49,716 nucleotides of DNA, from NCBI GenBank assembly GCA_012719355.1, contig JAAYAM010000159.1:1-49716 (forward strand), read 5' to 3'. Of the stretch, positions 1 to 9,843 are shown piece by piece. The DNA is from Acidobacteriota bacterium. Its GTDB lineage: Bacteria > Acidobacteriota > UBA6911. The notes under the pieces were generated by a model. The model was not told the DNA's origin. It saw nothing but the letters and a program-made list of their open reading frames with translations, and searched no databases. The translations under genes were made by a program, and so were the position numbers. The first letter of the stretch is position 1. Every line of letters starts with the position of its first letter.

Positions 1-1165
1 CGAGCATCCCTACCACGACTATGCTGAAGCCGATAAGCGAGGCAAGAATGCCTGATCTGATGGAATCGGCTCCAAGCGACGCGCCGACTGTCCGTTCTTC
101 CAGGACGTTGAGCGAAGCCGGCAGCGCTCCCGAGCGCAGCAACAATGCCAGGTCTTCGGCTTGCCGTACTGAGAAACGTCCCTCGATTACCCCCTCGGCC
201 TCGATCTCTCCTCTGATGACAGGGGCTGATTTCACGACGTTGTCCAGAACAATCGCCAGATTCTCGCCGATGTGTCGGCCGGTAGCTTCCGCGAACCTCC
301 CCGCGCCATCGGCGTTCAGAAAGAAATTCACCAGTGGGGCACCGTTGGCATCCTGACCGCGCCGTGCCGTCTTGACATCCTTCCCCGTTATCACGGGGAT
401 CTTGCTGACGACGAGGTATTGAACCTGTCCCTGATCACCCGCTTCGGGAAGGACGCGATAGTCTTCCGGGATATAGCCGCCGTTGGCTTGGACCGCGGCC
501 TCAATGCTCGGGAAAGGACCTCCTTCGGTTTTCTTGACGAGGCACAGCTCGAGCTGGGCGGTATTTTCGATCAGCGACTTGACTCTGTCCGGATCATCGA
601 TTCCGGGGAGCTCCACAATGATCTGGTCCTGAATATCCTGATCGCTTCTTCCATAGATCTGTAATGTCGGTTCGGTCACACCGAGATCATCCACACGGCG
701 GCGGATCGTCTCCAGCGCCTGCCGCACCGTTGATTCGCGCGTCTCCCGAACATACGAACTCATGAGCGTCAGGGTGAAATCAGTCTTTCCGCCGGCACCC
801 GTGCTCCTGATCTCGTATCTGTGCTTGAATCTCGATTCGAGAAAAGCGCGGGCTTCGTTCAGCCGGGATGCATCCACACCGGTTACTTCGACCGAGTAGC
901 CGGCCCCCTTTTTCGAACTCTCGAAAGGAATATTCTTGGACCGCAGTTCCCGCGAAATCGCTTCGCCGTCCTGGAGCAGCTCCTGATTCAAAGCATCATC
1001 CGTCATTACCTGCAATACCAGATGTATTCCCCCCTTGAGGTCAAGGCCCAGGTTGAGCCTCGAAAGAAGAGGAGCACCTTTCTCCTTCGGACTGACGAAG
1101 TAGTAGGTACAGATCGCCAGGAACGCAAAGACGAGGATGAGCTTCCATCTCAAATTCTTCTGCAT
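1..1165 (-). CDS. secD: Protein translocase subunit SecD (C-terminal part beyond the left edge)
   Basis: SecD is an inner-membrane partner of SecYEG that uses the proton gradient to pull exported proteins into the periplasm. The frame opens at ATG 1165 (MQKNLRWKL) after a short-spaced AGGTGG. An N-terminal membrane helix (about residues 8-26) is followed by the SecD hallmark LNLGLDLKGGIHLVLQV and the large periplasmic P1 region. The conserved P1 segment DDLGVTEPTLQ is followed by QIIVELPGI, the loop before the helix bundle. The last visible residues (GASLGADSIRSGILAS) are the entry into the second membrane helix, so roughly the last third of the protein lies outside the window. It follows yajC on the same strand, the common tgt-yajC-secD order. 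Identity is certain; the gene is incomplete only because of the window edge. Confidence 0.96.
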   Translation of the reverse strand, partial: MQKNLRWKLILVFAFLAICTYYFVSPKEKGAPLLSRLNLGLDLKGGIHLVLQVMTDDALNQELLQDGEAISRELRSKNIPFESSKKGAGYSVEVTGVDASRLNEARAFLESRFKHRYEIRSTGAGGKTDFTLTLMSSYVRETRESTVRQALETIRRRVDDLGVTEPTLQIYGRSDQDIQDQIIVELPGIDDPDRVKSLIENTAQLELCLVKKTEGGPFPSIEAAVQANGGYIPEDYRVLPEAGDQGQVQYLVVSKIPVITGKDVKTARRGQDANGAPLVNFFLNADGAGRFAEATGRHIGENLAIVLDNVVKSAPVIRGEIEAEGVIEGRFSVRQAEDLALLLRSGALPASLNVLEERTVGASLGADSIRSGILASLIGFSIVVVGML

Positions 1166-1238
1166 AATCCACCTAGTTTGTTTTTCTCAAATTCAGAAGG
1201 ACCTGACACCGCCCGGCCGGACGACCGGATCCACGGTT

Positions 1239-1547
1239 TTACCGCGTCTCTTCAGGACCCTGCAGGCCTGCTACTGCATTCTTCGTAATCTCAATTTTCA
1301 CCTGATCGGCTATTTTGAGGATGAATGTCTTCTCTTTGACGCCGGCGATGACGCCGTAGATCCCGGAACTGGTGATGACCTTGTCGCCGTTCTTGATCGC
1401 AGCAATCATTGCTTCAATCTTCTTTTGCCTTTTCCGCATCGGCATGAAGATCAGAAGATAGAAGATTACCCCTATTATCAGGATTGGTGCAAACTGGAAT
1501 AGAGGATTGACCACAGGATCCTGCAACATCAGAGTGGGAATTTCCAT
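1239..1547 (-). CDS. yajC: Sec translocon accessory protein YajC
   Basis: Small single-pass inner-membrane protein of the SecDF-YajC complex. The 102-residue product has one N-terminal membrane helix (about residues 17-38, ending FYLLIFMPMRKRQKK) and a cytoplasmic domain with the family pattern KNGDKVITSSGIYGVIAGV. An upstream in-frame ATG at 1568 exists, but 1547 is preferred because GAGAGG lies 8 bases before it and the translated product then starts close to the membrane helix, as is usual. It sits between tgt and secD on the same strand, about 75 bases from secD. Nothing unusual was seen. Confidence 0.95.
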   Translation of the reverse strand: MEIPTLMLQDPVVNPLFQFAPILIIGVIFYLLIFMPMRKRQKKIEAMIAAIKNGDKVITSSGIYGVIAGVKEKTFILKIADQVKIEITKNAVAGLQGPEETR

Positions 1548-1626
1548 TCGTCTTGCCTCTCGTCGCATTCAGGAGGAGTTGTACAGGGCTGGACACCCGG
1601 CCGGGGCCTGAAGAACCCGGAATTCA

Positions 1627-2871
<1,245 letters not shown>

Positions 2872-2877
2872 TCAGAT

Positions 2878-4038
2878 ATGAAAATTGGTGTGATCGGCGC
2901 GCGTGTGGCGGGATCATATGCAGGTTTGCTCCTCTCCCGTCTGGGTCATGAGGTCGTGCTGTTTGACGACAGCGTGGAGAAGGAAAAGCCGTGCGGCGGA
3001 GGAGTCACGTTCAAGGCTCTCCGGAAAATGAAATGGCTGAGCGACCATCCTCTGCCACATACGCGAGTCGGCTCCATACGACTGATCACCCGCGAGGGCT
3101 ATGCAAGCAACCTGCCGCTGCCGCATCCGATCCACATCTTCCCGAGACTCAGCCTCGAATCGAGCCTTCGTCAGTGGGCCATTTCAGCCGGAGCGCATTT
3201 CAGACCCGAACGTGTTCTGGGCTTCTTCCGGGACAACGGCGGCTGGTCGATACGAACCGCAGGCGGCGAAACCGGCGTGGATTATCTCATCGGAGCCGAC
3301 GGAACCAAGAGCCTCGTGCGCACTTCGCTGGTCGGCAACTATGCCTCGGGCGATCTGTCGCTGGCCCTCGGCTACACCATCCCCCGCTCACCCGATGAGC
3401 GCACGGTCCTGATCTCTTTTCAGGAAAGCGGATTCCAGGGCTACATCTGGTCTTTCCCGCAGGTGGGGCAGGCCTCAGTAGGCATCCTCCAGTCGCTGCC
3501 GCAGGCCAATGCTGCGGACCTGCGAAAACGCGTCGAAGAATTCATAAAGATCCATCATCCCGAAGCAGACGCAGGAAAGCGTTTTTATGCCGCAACAATA
3601 CCGAGTTTGAGCAGAAAATCACTGGTCGGGCAGCGGGTCTGCGGCAAGAACTGGGCGCTGCTTGGAGACGCCGCCGGCTTTACCGATGCAATCACAGCCG
3701 AAGGGATCTACTACGCACTCCGGTCCGCCGAACTGCTCGCACAGGCGTTCGATCGGGGGGATCCCACGAGCTATGAGTCGGCATGGCGTTCGGACTTCAG
3801 ATACTATCTCGAGAGTGCGGCCGCATGGAAAGACAGGTTCTATGGAGGAACCGTTTTCTTTGCCAGCTTCGTGCGCCGCGCCCTGCAGTCGCTCCGCTAC
3901 AGCGGCACAGTGCAGATGCTGCTCGACAACCTGATCTCAGGACATATCACTTACAAGTCGCTCTTTGTGAACCTTGTACTCCGAAGCCCGTGGATACTTC
4001 TGCAGGTATTCCGCAACAGGTCGCTCGTCAGACGCTGA
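2878..4038 (+). CDS. FAD-dependent oxidoreductase, geranylgeranyl reductase family
   Basis: The protein (386 residues) is a group-I flavoprotein related to geranylgeranyl reductases and other isoprenoid or lipid double-bond reductases. The N-terminal FAD-binding Rossmann motif reads GVIGARVAGSYAG, followed by the acidic residue at the end of beta-2 (VVLFDD). The second FAD motif LLGDAAGFTDAITAEG is typical of this family. A hydrophobic C-terminal tail (about residues 325-386) may touch the membrane. I start it at ATG 2878 because the Rossmann strand begins there; an open frame extends upstream to 2779 without homology. It is divergent from tgt. Reduction of an isoprenoid chain (for example of menaquinone) is possible but the substrate cannot be told from sequence. 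Confidence 0.82.
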   Translation: MKIGVIGARVAGSYAGLLLSRLGHEVVLFDDSVEKEKPCGGGVTFKALRKMKWLSDHPLPHTRVGSIRLITREGYASNLPLPHPIHIFPRLSLESSLRQWAISAGAHFRPERVLGFFRDNGGWSIRTAGGETGVDYLIGADGTKSLVRTSLVGNYASGDLSLALGYTIPRSPDERTVLISFQESGFQGYIWSFPQVGQASVGILQSLPQANAADLRKRVEEFIKIHHPEADAGKRFYAATIPSLSRKSLVGQRVCGKNWALLGDAAGFTDAITAEGIYYALRSAELLAQAFDRGDPTSYESAWRSDFRYYLESAAAWKDRFYGGTVFFASFVRRALQSLRYSGTVQMLLDNLISGHITYKSLFVNLVLRSPWILLQVFRNRSLVRR

Positions 4039-4045
4039 CTGCGGG

Positions 4046-5059
4046 TCAGTTCACCTGCGAGGTCCCGGGGAGCGATGTCAGGTAGATCGAGTCGCCGGTT
4101 GCCAGATACAGGTCCTGTCCGGCAATCGCCAGGCCGACCGGTATCGGGGATGCGATGAAATGCTGAAGTGACTTGTCCTTTAGCGAGTAGCGAAAAACGC
4201 CCTTCTTCCCTTCGTATCCGGTGCAGATCAGCAGGTCGCCGTTGGGGAGGAAGGCCATTCCCTGGGGTCGGGCAAGCCCGCCGGCAAGGTGCTCGAACTC
4301 TCCCTTGCGTGAAAAGCGGACCAGCGAATCGCGGACCGAGAAGGTCGGGCCGGTGACGTACAGCCGATCCATCGAGTCTACCGCAAGGTGGTATGCCGAT
4401 ACGCTCGGTTCCAGCTGCGCGAACTCATCCCTGTTCCCTTCCGCATCGATGGTCAGGATCCTTCCCGTTCTGTCTCCCACATACAGAAGTCCCTTCGAAT
4501 CGAAGGCGATGCCGCACGGAACTCCCAGATCTTCGGCGATCACATCCAGATGCTCGTACCCGGTGTAACGCACCACGGTACCGTCGCTGCGGCTCGAGAT
4601 GTACAGCTGGCCGTCGGGCGAGAATGCCAGCCCGGTAGGATTCATGATTTCGCAGTTGAAAGGGATCTTGTCGCCCGATTTTGTCACCTTGATCAGCGGC
4701 TGAGCAATCTGCTGTCCCCGGTTTCCGCTTATCGTCGTAATTACGCTTCCGTCAGGCGCAACCACCGGATTAGCAACGGGATGCAGATCAGAGGCCAGTC
4801 TCGTCGCGAGGTTGAAAGGAAACACGGCCGACAAGGTCCGTTTTACCTTCAGAGCCAGCCCCAGGCCCTTCGGGTTCTCCGGCAGCCTCGCGATTATCCT
4901 GTTGTCGGAAGCCGAGACTATAGGCGCTTCGACGTCGCCGAGGAGCACTCTTGAAGAGAGGTCCGGATTGAAGCCGCGGCACTGTATCACCACCTCGCCA
5001 CCCGGCACTCCGGAAGACGGCGTCACGGCGGTTATGTTCAACACTCTAGGCGGTTGCAT
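4046..5059 (-). CDS. IPT/TIG-domain and NHL-repeat beta-propeller protein
   Basis: A 337-residue protein with an N-terminal immunoglobulin-like TIG domain (about residues 8-80, ITAVTPSSGVPGGEVVIQCRG style) followed by a six-bladed NHL/SMP-30-like propeller. The blade motif recurs as GLAFSPDGQLYISSR, GIAFDSKGLLYVGDR, AVDSMDRLYVTG and GMAFLPNGDLLICTG. No signal peptide or membrane segment is seen, which is odd because TIG domains are usually extracellular. It converges with the flavoprotein gene (7 bases between stops) and diverges from uvrA. Function is unknown; a ligand-binding or scaffold role is the usual inference, and no lactonase active site can be confirmed. Confidence 0.8.
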   Translation of the reverse strand: MQPPRVLNITAVTPSSGVPGGEVVIQCRGFNPDLSSRVLLGDVEAPIVSASDNRIIARLPENPKGLGLALKVKRTLSAVFPFNLATRLASDLHPVANPVVAPDGSVITTISGNRGQQIAQPLIKVTKSGDKIPFNCEIMNPTGLAFSPDGQLYISSRSDGTVVRYTGYEHLDVIAEDLGVPCGIAFDSKGLLYVGDRTGRILTIDAEGNRDEFAQLEPSVSAYHLAVDSMDRLYVTGPTFSVRDSLVRFSRKGEFEHLAGGLARPQGMAFLPNGDLLICTGYEGKKGVFRYSLKDKSLQHFIASPIPVGLAIAGQDLYLATGDSIYLTSLPGTSQVN

Positions 5060-5121
5060 GGATCAAGATTATTACATCCGTCCAGAGTATCCCGCAACCC
5101 CGATCGAGCGCGCGCTCACGG

Positions 5122-5151
5122 TTGACAGGGAGCGGCACGGAACAATAACAT
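5122..5151 (+). promoter_or_regulatory. Candidate sigma-70 promoter of uvrA
   Basis: TTGACA (5122-5127) is followed after 18 bases by TAACAT (5146-5151), four of six matches to the -10 consensus. Transcription would start near 5158, about 27 bases before the uvrA start codon. The strand and position fit uvrA. I see no obvious LexA-type palindrome next to it. Confidence 0.6.
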
Positions 5152-5184
5152 TGTGAGTTTCCCTACTCATGATCGAAAGGGGCT

Positions 5185-8076
5185 ATGGGAGCACCGGTCG
5201 TGGAACAGCAGGACGCCATCGTCGTAAGAGGCGCTAAGGTTCATAACCTCAAAGACATCACGGTGAGAATCCCGTTGAACTCGCTCACTGTGGTGACGGG
5301 GGTTTCCGGCAGCGGCAAGAGCAGTCTCGCCTTCGACACCCTCTATGCCGAGGGACAGCGGCGCTACATCGCTTCGCTCTCGGCCTATGCGCGCCAGTTC
5401 CTGGAGCGGATCGACCGGCCCGACGTCGACGACATTGAAGGCATCTGCCCGGCCCTGGCAATCCGGCAGAAGAACTATTCCCGCAACCCGCGCTCCACTG
5501 TCGGAACCGTTACAGAAATCAACGATTATCTGCGGCTCCTCTACTCCCGTATCGGTGCAACCTACTGTCACAAGTGCGGGCGCCTCGTCGAGAGGGACAC
5601 GTGCCAGAACATCGCCGATTTTATAATGTCGCTGCCCGAAGGTCAGAGGCTTTACCTGCTGATGCGCCTTCCCCTGGAGATGCCGTCCGATACTCCCCGA
5701 AGCGGATCACGCAGGTCGTCCCGAACCGCAGAACGGCTCGCACTCATGCTCCCGGGTCTGCAGCAGCAGGGATACGTACGGATTCTGATCGGCAGCGAAC
5801 CCGTCGATCTGTCCGATGCTGTCGACGCTCTGAAGAAGAGCAGGAGTACCGAAGCGCACGTGATCGTAGACCGGCTGATCGTTCAGGAAGACATCCGGAA
5901 AAGGCTGGTGGACTCAATTGAAATCTGCAGCAGGGACTCGGAAGGCCGCGTCGAGGTGCTCCTGCTTTCCGACGATTCATCCGATACCGAACGGATGATC
6001 AGGGAGAAGCATCCGGACATCCGCTGGATGAGACACCCGGCCGGTACACTGCTCAAGTTCAGTGAAGCATTCGAATGCCAGCTGTGCCACATCTCGTACC
6101 AGGAACCGGAACCCAGGCTCTTCTCTTTCAACAATCCTTTCGGCGCGTGTCCGGAATGCCAGGGTTTCGGCAACACGCTGACGCTCGATCTGAATCTTGT
6201 GATTCCGGATCCGTCCAAAACGCTCGCCCAGGGGGCCGTCGATCCCTGGACTAAGCCCCGGTATCGCGGATTTCAGACCCGGATGCTTCAGTTTGCCTCC
6301 CGTGAGGGAATCCGTACCGACATTCCGTGGAACGAGCTGGATGAAAAGGACAGGGAGAAGATCGTAAACGGTCACGGGATTTTCCCGGGAATTCTCGGCT
6401 TCTTCGATTATCTCGAGCAGAAGAAATACAAGATGCACGTGCGCATCTTCATCAGCAGGTACCGCGGGCATGCCACCTGCCTGTCCTGTCAGGGAGACAG
6501 GCTGCGCCGCGAGGCGAGGGATGTGCTGATTAACGGGAAGTCGATCAGCGAAGTCACCCGGATGACGATTTCGCGTGCCGCGGAATTCTTCCGGGATCTG
6601 GAACTGTCCCCGCAGCAGCAGTCCATAGCCGAACGCATTCTGGCGGAAATCCGCCACAGGCTCGATCTGCTCATACGTGTCGGACTCGACTACATCGCGC
6701 TGGACCGGCTCTCGTCGACCCTTTCGGGAGGCGAATCACAGAGAATCCAGCTGGCGACATCGCTCGGCTCGATGCTGGTCGGAGCGCTGTACGTGCTGGA
6801 CGAACCGAGTATCGGGCTTCACCCGAGAGACAGCCGCAGGCTTGTCGAAATTCTTAAAAGCCTGAAAGCGCTCGGAAACACCGTCCTGGTGGTCGAGCAT
6901 GATCCGGAGATGATGCGATCGGCCGACTACATCGTGGATCTCGGACCCAGAGCCGGCGAACAGGGGGGAGAAGTGATCTTCCAGGGGAGCTATCCTGCGC
7001 TCCTCGAAGATCAGAAATCGCTCACCAGCCGTTACCTGAAGGGGGAGATGAAGATCCCGGTTCCTATCTTCCGGCGCAGGAGCAACGGCAGATTCATCGA
7101 GATAAGGAACGCATCCAGGCACAATCTGAAGCACTTGAACGTCCGGATTCCACTCGGAATGCTGGTCTGCATAACCGGCGTCAGCGGCAGCGGTAAATCC
7201 ACGCTGGTGCACGATGTCCTTTATTCGGCAATCAAGAGAGCCAAGGGAGTAGCAAGGGAGACCCCTGCCGGAACCGGATCGATCAAAGGGACGGATCTGA
7301 TTTCAGACGTGATTCTGGTCGATCAGTCGCCGATCGGCAGGACGCCCCGGTCAAACCCTGCTACGTATACGAAAGCATTCGATGACATCAGACAGATCTT
7401 CGCCGCAACGCGCGACGCACGGAGCCGAGGCTTCGGCCCGGGACACTTTTCCTTCAATCTTGACGCCGGGAGATGCCCCACGTGCCAGGGGAACGGCACC
7501 GTCACGGTGGAGATGCAGTTTCTGGCCGACGTGGAACTGACATGCGAAGACTGTAAAGGGAAGCGCTTCAAGAGCTCCGTGCTCGAAGTCCGGTACAAAT
7601 CCAGGAACATTGCCGACGTGCTGGACATGACGGTACACGAAGCCATCGGTTTCTTCGCAGGCAGGACCAGTCTGATCCGGAAACTGAAGGTGCTCGACGA
7701 AATCGGGCTGGGATATCTGCGGCTCGGCCAGTCCGCCGTTTCCCTCTCCGGGGGAGAGGCGCAGAGGATCAAGCTGGCCGCCTTCATCTCACAATCGAGT
7801 GCAACCAATTCACTGTACGTCTTTGATGAACCGACCACAGGCCTGCACTTTGATGATATCCGCAAGCTTCTGGCCGCTTTTGACAAGCTTCTGAGCGCCG
7901 GGAATTCCCTGCTCGTGATCGAGCACAATCTCGAAGTGATCAAAACCGCCGACTGGATCATCGATCTGGGTCCTGAAGGTGGTGAAGCCGGAGGAGAGAT
8001 TGTCTTCGAGGGTACGCCGGAGGAACTGCAGAAATGCGCGCGGTCTCATACCGGCAGAATGCTCGTACTTACCTGA
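5185..8076 (+). CDS. uvrA: Excinuclease ABC subunit A
   Basis: UvrA is the dimeric ATPase that recognises bulky DNA damage and loads UvrB in nucleotide excision repair. The 963-residue product has two ABC ATPase halves. Walker A motifs are GVSGSGKS at residues 39-46 and 665-672. Signature motifs are LSGGESQRIQLA and LSGGEAQRIKLA. Walker B segments are VLDEPSIGLH and VFDEPTTGLH. Zinc-binding CxxC pairs include YCHKCG near residue 130, the QLCH/CPEC insertion, and CPTC with CEDC about 20 residues later (from residue 764). The segment NPRSTVGTVTEI and the IGRTPRSNPATYT motif place it with true UvrA1 rather than UvrA2. AAGGGG precedes the ATG. The length is slightly above the usual 940 residues. 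Confidence 0.97.
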   Translation: MGAPVVEQQDAIVVRGAKVHNLKDITVRIPLNSLTVVTGVSGSGKSSLAFDTLYAEGQRRYIASLSAYARQFLERIDRPDVDDIEGICPALAIRQKNYSRNPRSTVGTVTEINDYLRLLYSRIGATYCHKCGRLVERDTCQNIADFIMSLPEGQRLYLLMRLPLEMPSDTPRSGSRRSSRTAERLALMLPGLQQQGYVRILIGSEPVDLSDAVDALKKSRSTEAHVIVDRLIVQEDIRKRLVDSIEICSRDSEGRVEVLLLSDDSSDTERMIREKHPDIRWMRHPAGTLLKFSEAFECQLCHISYQEPEPRLFSFNNPFGACPECQGFGNTLTLDLNLVIPDPSKTLAQGAVDPWTKPRYRGFQTRMLQFASREGIRTDIPWNELDEKDREKIVNGHGIFPGILGFFDYLEQKKYKMHVRIFISRYRGHATCLSCQGDRLRREARDVLINGKSISEVTRMTISRAAEFFRDLELSPQQQSIAERILAEIRHRLDLLIRVGLDYIALDRLSSTLSGGESQRIQLATSLGSMLVGALYVLDEPSIGLHPRDSRRLVEILKSLKALGNTVLVVEHDPEMMRSADYIVDLGPRAGEQGGEVIFQGSYPALLEDQKSLTSRYLKGEMKIPVPIFRRRSNGRFIEIRNASRHNLKHLNVRIPLGMLVCITGVSGSGKSTLVHDVLYSAIKRAKGVARETPAGTGSIKGTDLISDVILVDQSPIGRTPRSNPATYTKAFDDIRQIFAATRDARSRGFGPGHFSFNLDAGRCPTCQGNGTVTVEMQFLADVELTCEDCKGKRFKSSVLEVRYKSRNIADVLDMTVHEAIGFFAGRTSLIRKLKVLDEIGLGYLRLGQSAVSLSGGEAQRIKLAAFISQSSATNSLYVFDEPTTGLHFDDIRKLLAAFDKLLSAGNSLLVIEHNLEVIKTADWIIDLGPEGGEAGGEIVFEGTPEELQKCARSHTGRMLVLT

Positions 8077-8142
8077 ACTGTCCTGGCGAAACCTGCAATT
8101 GAAATCTGTGCAATTTTGCGCAATCTGTGGCATCATGTCGTC

Positions 8143-8330
8143 AGCCCCTGCAATGTTGGTGATGGCAACAGTTATTTGAGCCAACAGTCTATTTGACGGG
8201 AGTTCTTCTTGCTTTGCGGTGTGCGAGCTTTTCCCGAGGGAACTTGATTGCCTGAAGCGGAGCAGAGGACACCCCCTTGGTAACAAGGTTCAAATAGATC
8301 TGCCACACGGCGGCGCGGGGGCATTTTTTT
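8143..8330 (+). ncRNA. ssrS: 6S RNA (RNA polymerase-binding regulatory RNA)
   Basis: The 280-base gap between uvrA and the phosphodiesterase gene folds as a 6S RNA of about 180-185 nt. The closing stem pairs 8144-8151 with 8315-8322 (8 bp, one wobble), then 8163-8167 pairs with 8301-8305. A third helix pairs 8173-8182 with 8287-8296 (10 bp, one GU). The long central part is left for the open-promoter-like bubble. The 3' strand carries the 6S signature CAAGGUUCAA followed by CGGCGGC, as in E. coli. The closing stem runs straight into seven T residues (8324-8330), so it can serve as the terminator. zapA lies about 0.8 kb away; ssrS next to zapA is a known arrangement. 6S RNA mimics an open promoter and sequesters the housekeeping holoenzyme in stationary phase. 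Confidence 0.78.
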
Positions 8331-8356
8331 CTCTGTTGCTTGCGAGAACCTGATAA

Positions 8357-9142
8357 ATGCGAACACTCTTCCTGGGCGACATCTTCGGCAAACCCGGCCG
8401 GAGGCTCGTACACGAAAAACTTCGCGGACTGATCCACGATTACAGGGTGGACTACACTATAGCGAACATCGAGAACGCAGCCGCCGGATTCGGCATCACC
8501 CCGCAGATCGCCGATGAATTCCTGCGATCCGGAATCGACCTGCTCACGTCGGGAAACCACATCTGGGACAAGCGGGCAATCGTTTCATCCCTTTCAGAAC
8601 AACCGAGGCTCCTCCGGCCTCACAACTATCCGCACGGCGCACCCGGAACGGGCATTTACGTCGGCGACACCAGCTGCGGGATCAGGATAGGAGTGTTGAA
8701 TCTGCAGGGACGGGTCTTCATGGCAACCATAGATTGCCCGTTTCTGACAGGGCTCTCGGCGATAGAGCAGATCAGGAAGCAGACGCCGGTAATCATCGTC
8801 GATTTTCATGCGGAAGCAACTTCGGAGAAACAGGCTTTCGGATGGTACGTCGACGGAAAAGTCAGCGCGGTCATTGGAACCCACACCCATGTGCAGACTG
8901 CGGACGAGAGGATTCTTCCGCGCGGAACCGCCTACATCACCGATGCCGGGATGACAGGCCCTCACGACTCGGTAATCGGCTCAGTGCCTGATCTCGCACT
9001 GGAACGATTCCTGACCCAGATTCCCGTGAGGCTCGAGCCCGCCTCGGGGAACCTGAGAATCTGCGGCGTACTCATCGACATAGATCCTTCGACGGGCCGC
9101 GGATTGAACATCGAGCGGTTCAATCTTCCGTTTACACTGTAG
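8357..9142 (+). CDS. ymdB: YmdB-type metallophosphoesterase (TIGR00282 family)
   Basis: A calcineurin-like phosphoesterase of 261 residues, the usual length. Metal-binding motifs appear in order: GDIFGK with Asp8, ANIENAA near residues 37-42, TSGNHIWDK near residue 66, DFHAEATSEK near residue 151 and GTHTHVQTAD near residue 175. In Bacillus subtilis the family member YmdB hydrolyses 2',3'-cyclic AMP and influences biofilm and sporulation. In many bacteria the gene sits beside rny (RNase Y) and zapA; rny is not in this window but zapA is convergent, 16 bases away. It lies just downstream of the 6S RNA, so it may be read from its own promoter or by readthrough. Substrate in this organism is inferred, not seen. 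Confidence 0.9.
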   Translation: MRTLFLGDIFGKPGRRLVHEKLRGLIHDYRVDYTIANIENAAAGFGITPQIADEFLRSGIDLLTSGNHIWDKRAIVSSLSEQPRLLRPHNYPHGAPGTGIYVGDTSCGIRIGVLNLQGRVFMATIDCPFLTGLSAIEQIRKQTPVIIVDFHAEATSEKQAFGWYVDGKVSAVIGTHTHVQTADERILPRGTAYITDAGMTGPHDSVIGSVPDLALERFLTQIPVRLEPASGNLRICGVLIDIDPSTGRGLNIERFNLPFTL

Positions 9143-9158
9143 AGCAGAAATACGCCTG

Positions 9159-9455
9159 TTACGAAAGCAACCGCTCTATGAGAGAAATGCAGGACAGCGA
9201 CTTGCGACCAACCGCATTGTCAAGCCTGCGGAGTTCTTCCCTGACTCTCTGCAGATCATCGCCAAGACTCAGAGCGGTCAATACCGCGACCTTCAGCGTG
9301 TCGACCGCACCGGTCGAATCGGCGATCTCCCGCATCCGCTTGTCCAGACCGGCGCATAATTGCCTCAGGCGTTCGGGATCGCCGGTGGTGACCAGGGCGT
9401 ATTCACGATCATAGATCTTAACTCGCACTGAGCGGGGTTCCGGCTGTTCATTCAT
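9159..9455 (-). CDS. zapA: Cell division protein ZapA
   Basis: ZapA binds FtsZ and bundles its filaments at the division ring. The 98-residue product begins near the ZapA core SVRVKIYDREYALV, has the conserved DPERLRQLCAGLDKRMREI segment and a helical coiled-coil tail. I start at ATG 9455, which has AGGA about 9 bases upstream; a GTG at 9479 would add 8 unmatched residues. It is the last gene of the long tRNA-Val to zapA run and follows the ZapB-like gene after a strong hairpin. It converges with the phosphodiesterase gene. Confidence 0.88.
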   Translation of the reverse strand: MNEQPEPRSVRVKIYDREYALVTTGDPERLRQLCAGLDKRMREIADSTGAVDTLKVAVLTALSLGDDLQRVREELRRLDNAVGRKSLSCISLIERLLS

Positions 9456-9500
9456 TGGCTTGGTCCTGGGATTATGCACGAAACAACCAGAAACAGCTTC

Positions 9501-9538
9501 AAGTTCACTTCCGGCCGGCCCGCGCCGGAAGTGAACTT
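9501..9538 (-). terminator. 15-bp perfect hairpin between the zapB-like gene and zapA
   Basis: Bases 9501-9515 are an exact reverse complement of 9524-9538, with an 8-base loop. The hairpin lies 18 bases after the zapB-like stop codon and about 45 bases before the zapA start. On the minus strand it is not followed by a real U-run, so a classical intrinsic terminator is not supported. It could instead be a processing or stabilising element, or a weak attenuator that lowers zapA expression. The structure is plainly visible; the role is inference. Confidence 0.5.
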
Positions 9539-9555
9539 CTACTCATGTGCAGCTA

Positions 9556-9843
9556 TTAAGCCGTTTCCCGCGCTTCCAGCGTGGCAAGAAGGCCGAGCGC
9601 CTTTTCCACGCGTTCGCGCAGCTCCTCCCGCTCCTTCTGGAACTGCGCCAGATTTTCCCGAAGGCTGGCTTCCTCCTCCCGCATGAGCTCGAGTTCATCC
9701 TTAAGATCAGTGTTCTCGGCCCGCAGCTTCTCATTGTCTTTTCGGACTGCCTTGAACTCCTCTACCATATGAAAGATCTTGTCTTCCAGGTGGCTGAAGC
9801 GCTCGAGGCCTGTCGGCTCGGATTGAGTTCTGGTTTCAGTCAT
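9556..9843 (-). CDS. Small coiled-coil protein, ZapB-like
   Basis: A 95-residue, highly charged protein that is almost entirely heptad-like helix from about residue 18 to 90 (LEDKIFHMVEEFKAVRKDNE and onward). There is no signal peptide or membrane segment. It begins in the ATGA overlap with the pheT stop and lies directly upstream of zapA. ZapB is a small coiled-coil partner of ZapA at the division ring, so the neighbourhood supports a ZapB-like role. The sequence is low in information, as coiled coils are, so homology to ZapB proper is uncertain. Confidence 0.7.
   Translation of the reverse strand: MTETRTQSEPTGLERFSHLEDKIFHMVEEFKAVRKDNEKLRAENTDLKDELELMREEEASLRENLAQFQKEREELRERVEKALGLLATLEARETA

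Noticed and set aside
6736-7212. Minus-strand frames inside uvrA
   Set aside because: Antisense to the ATPase core of uvrA, with no start signal or homology.
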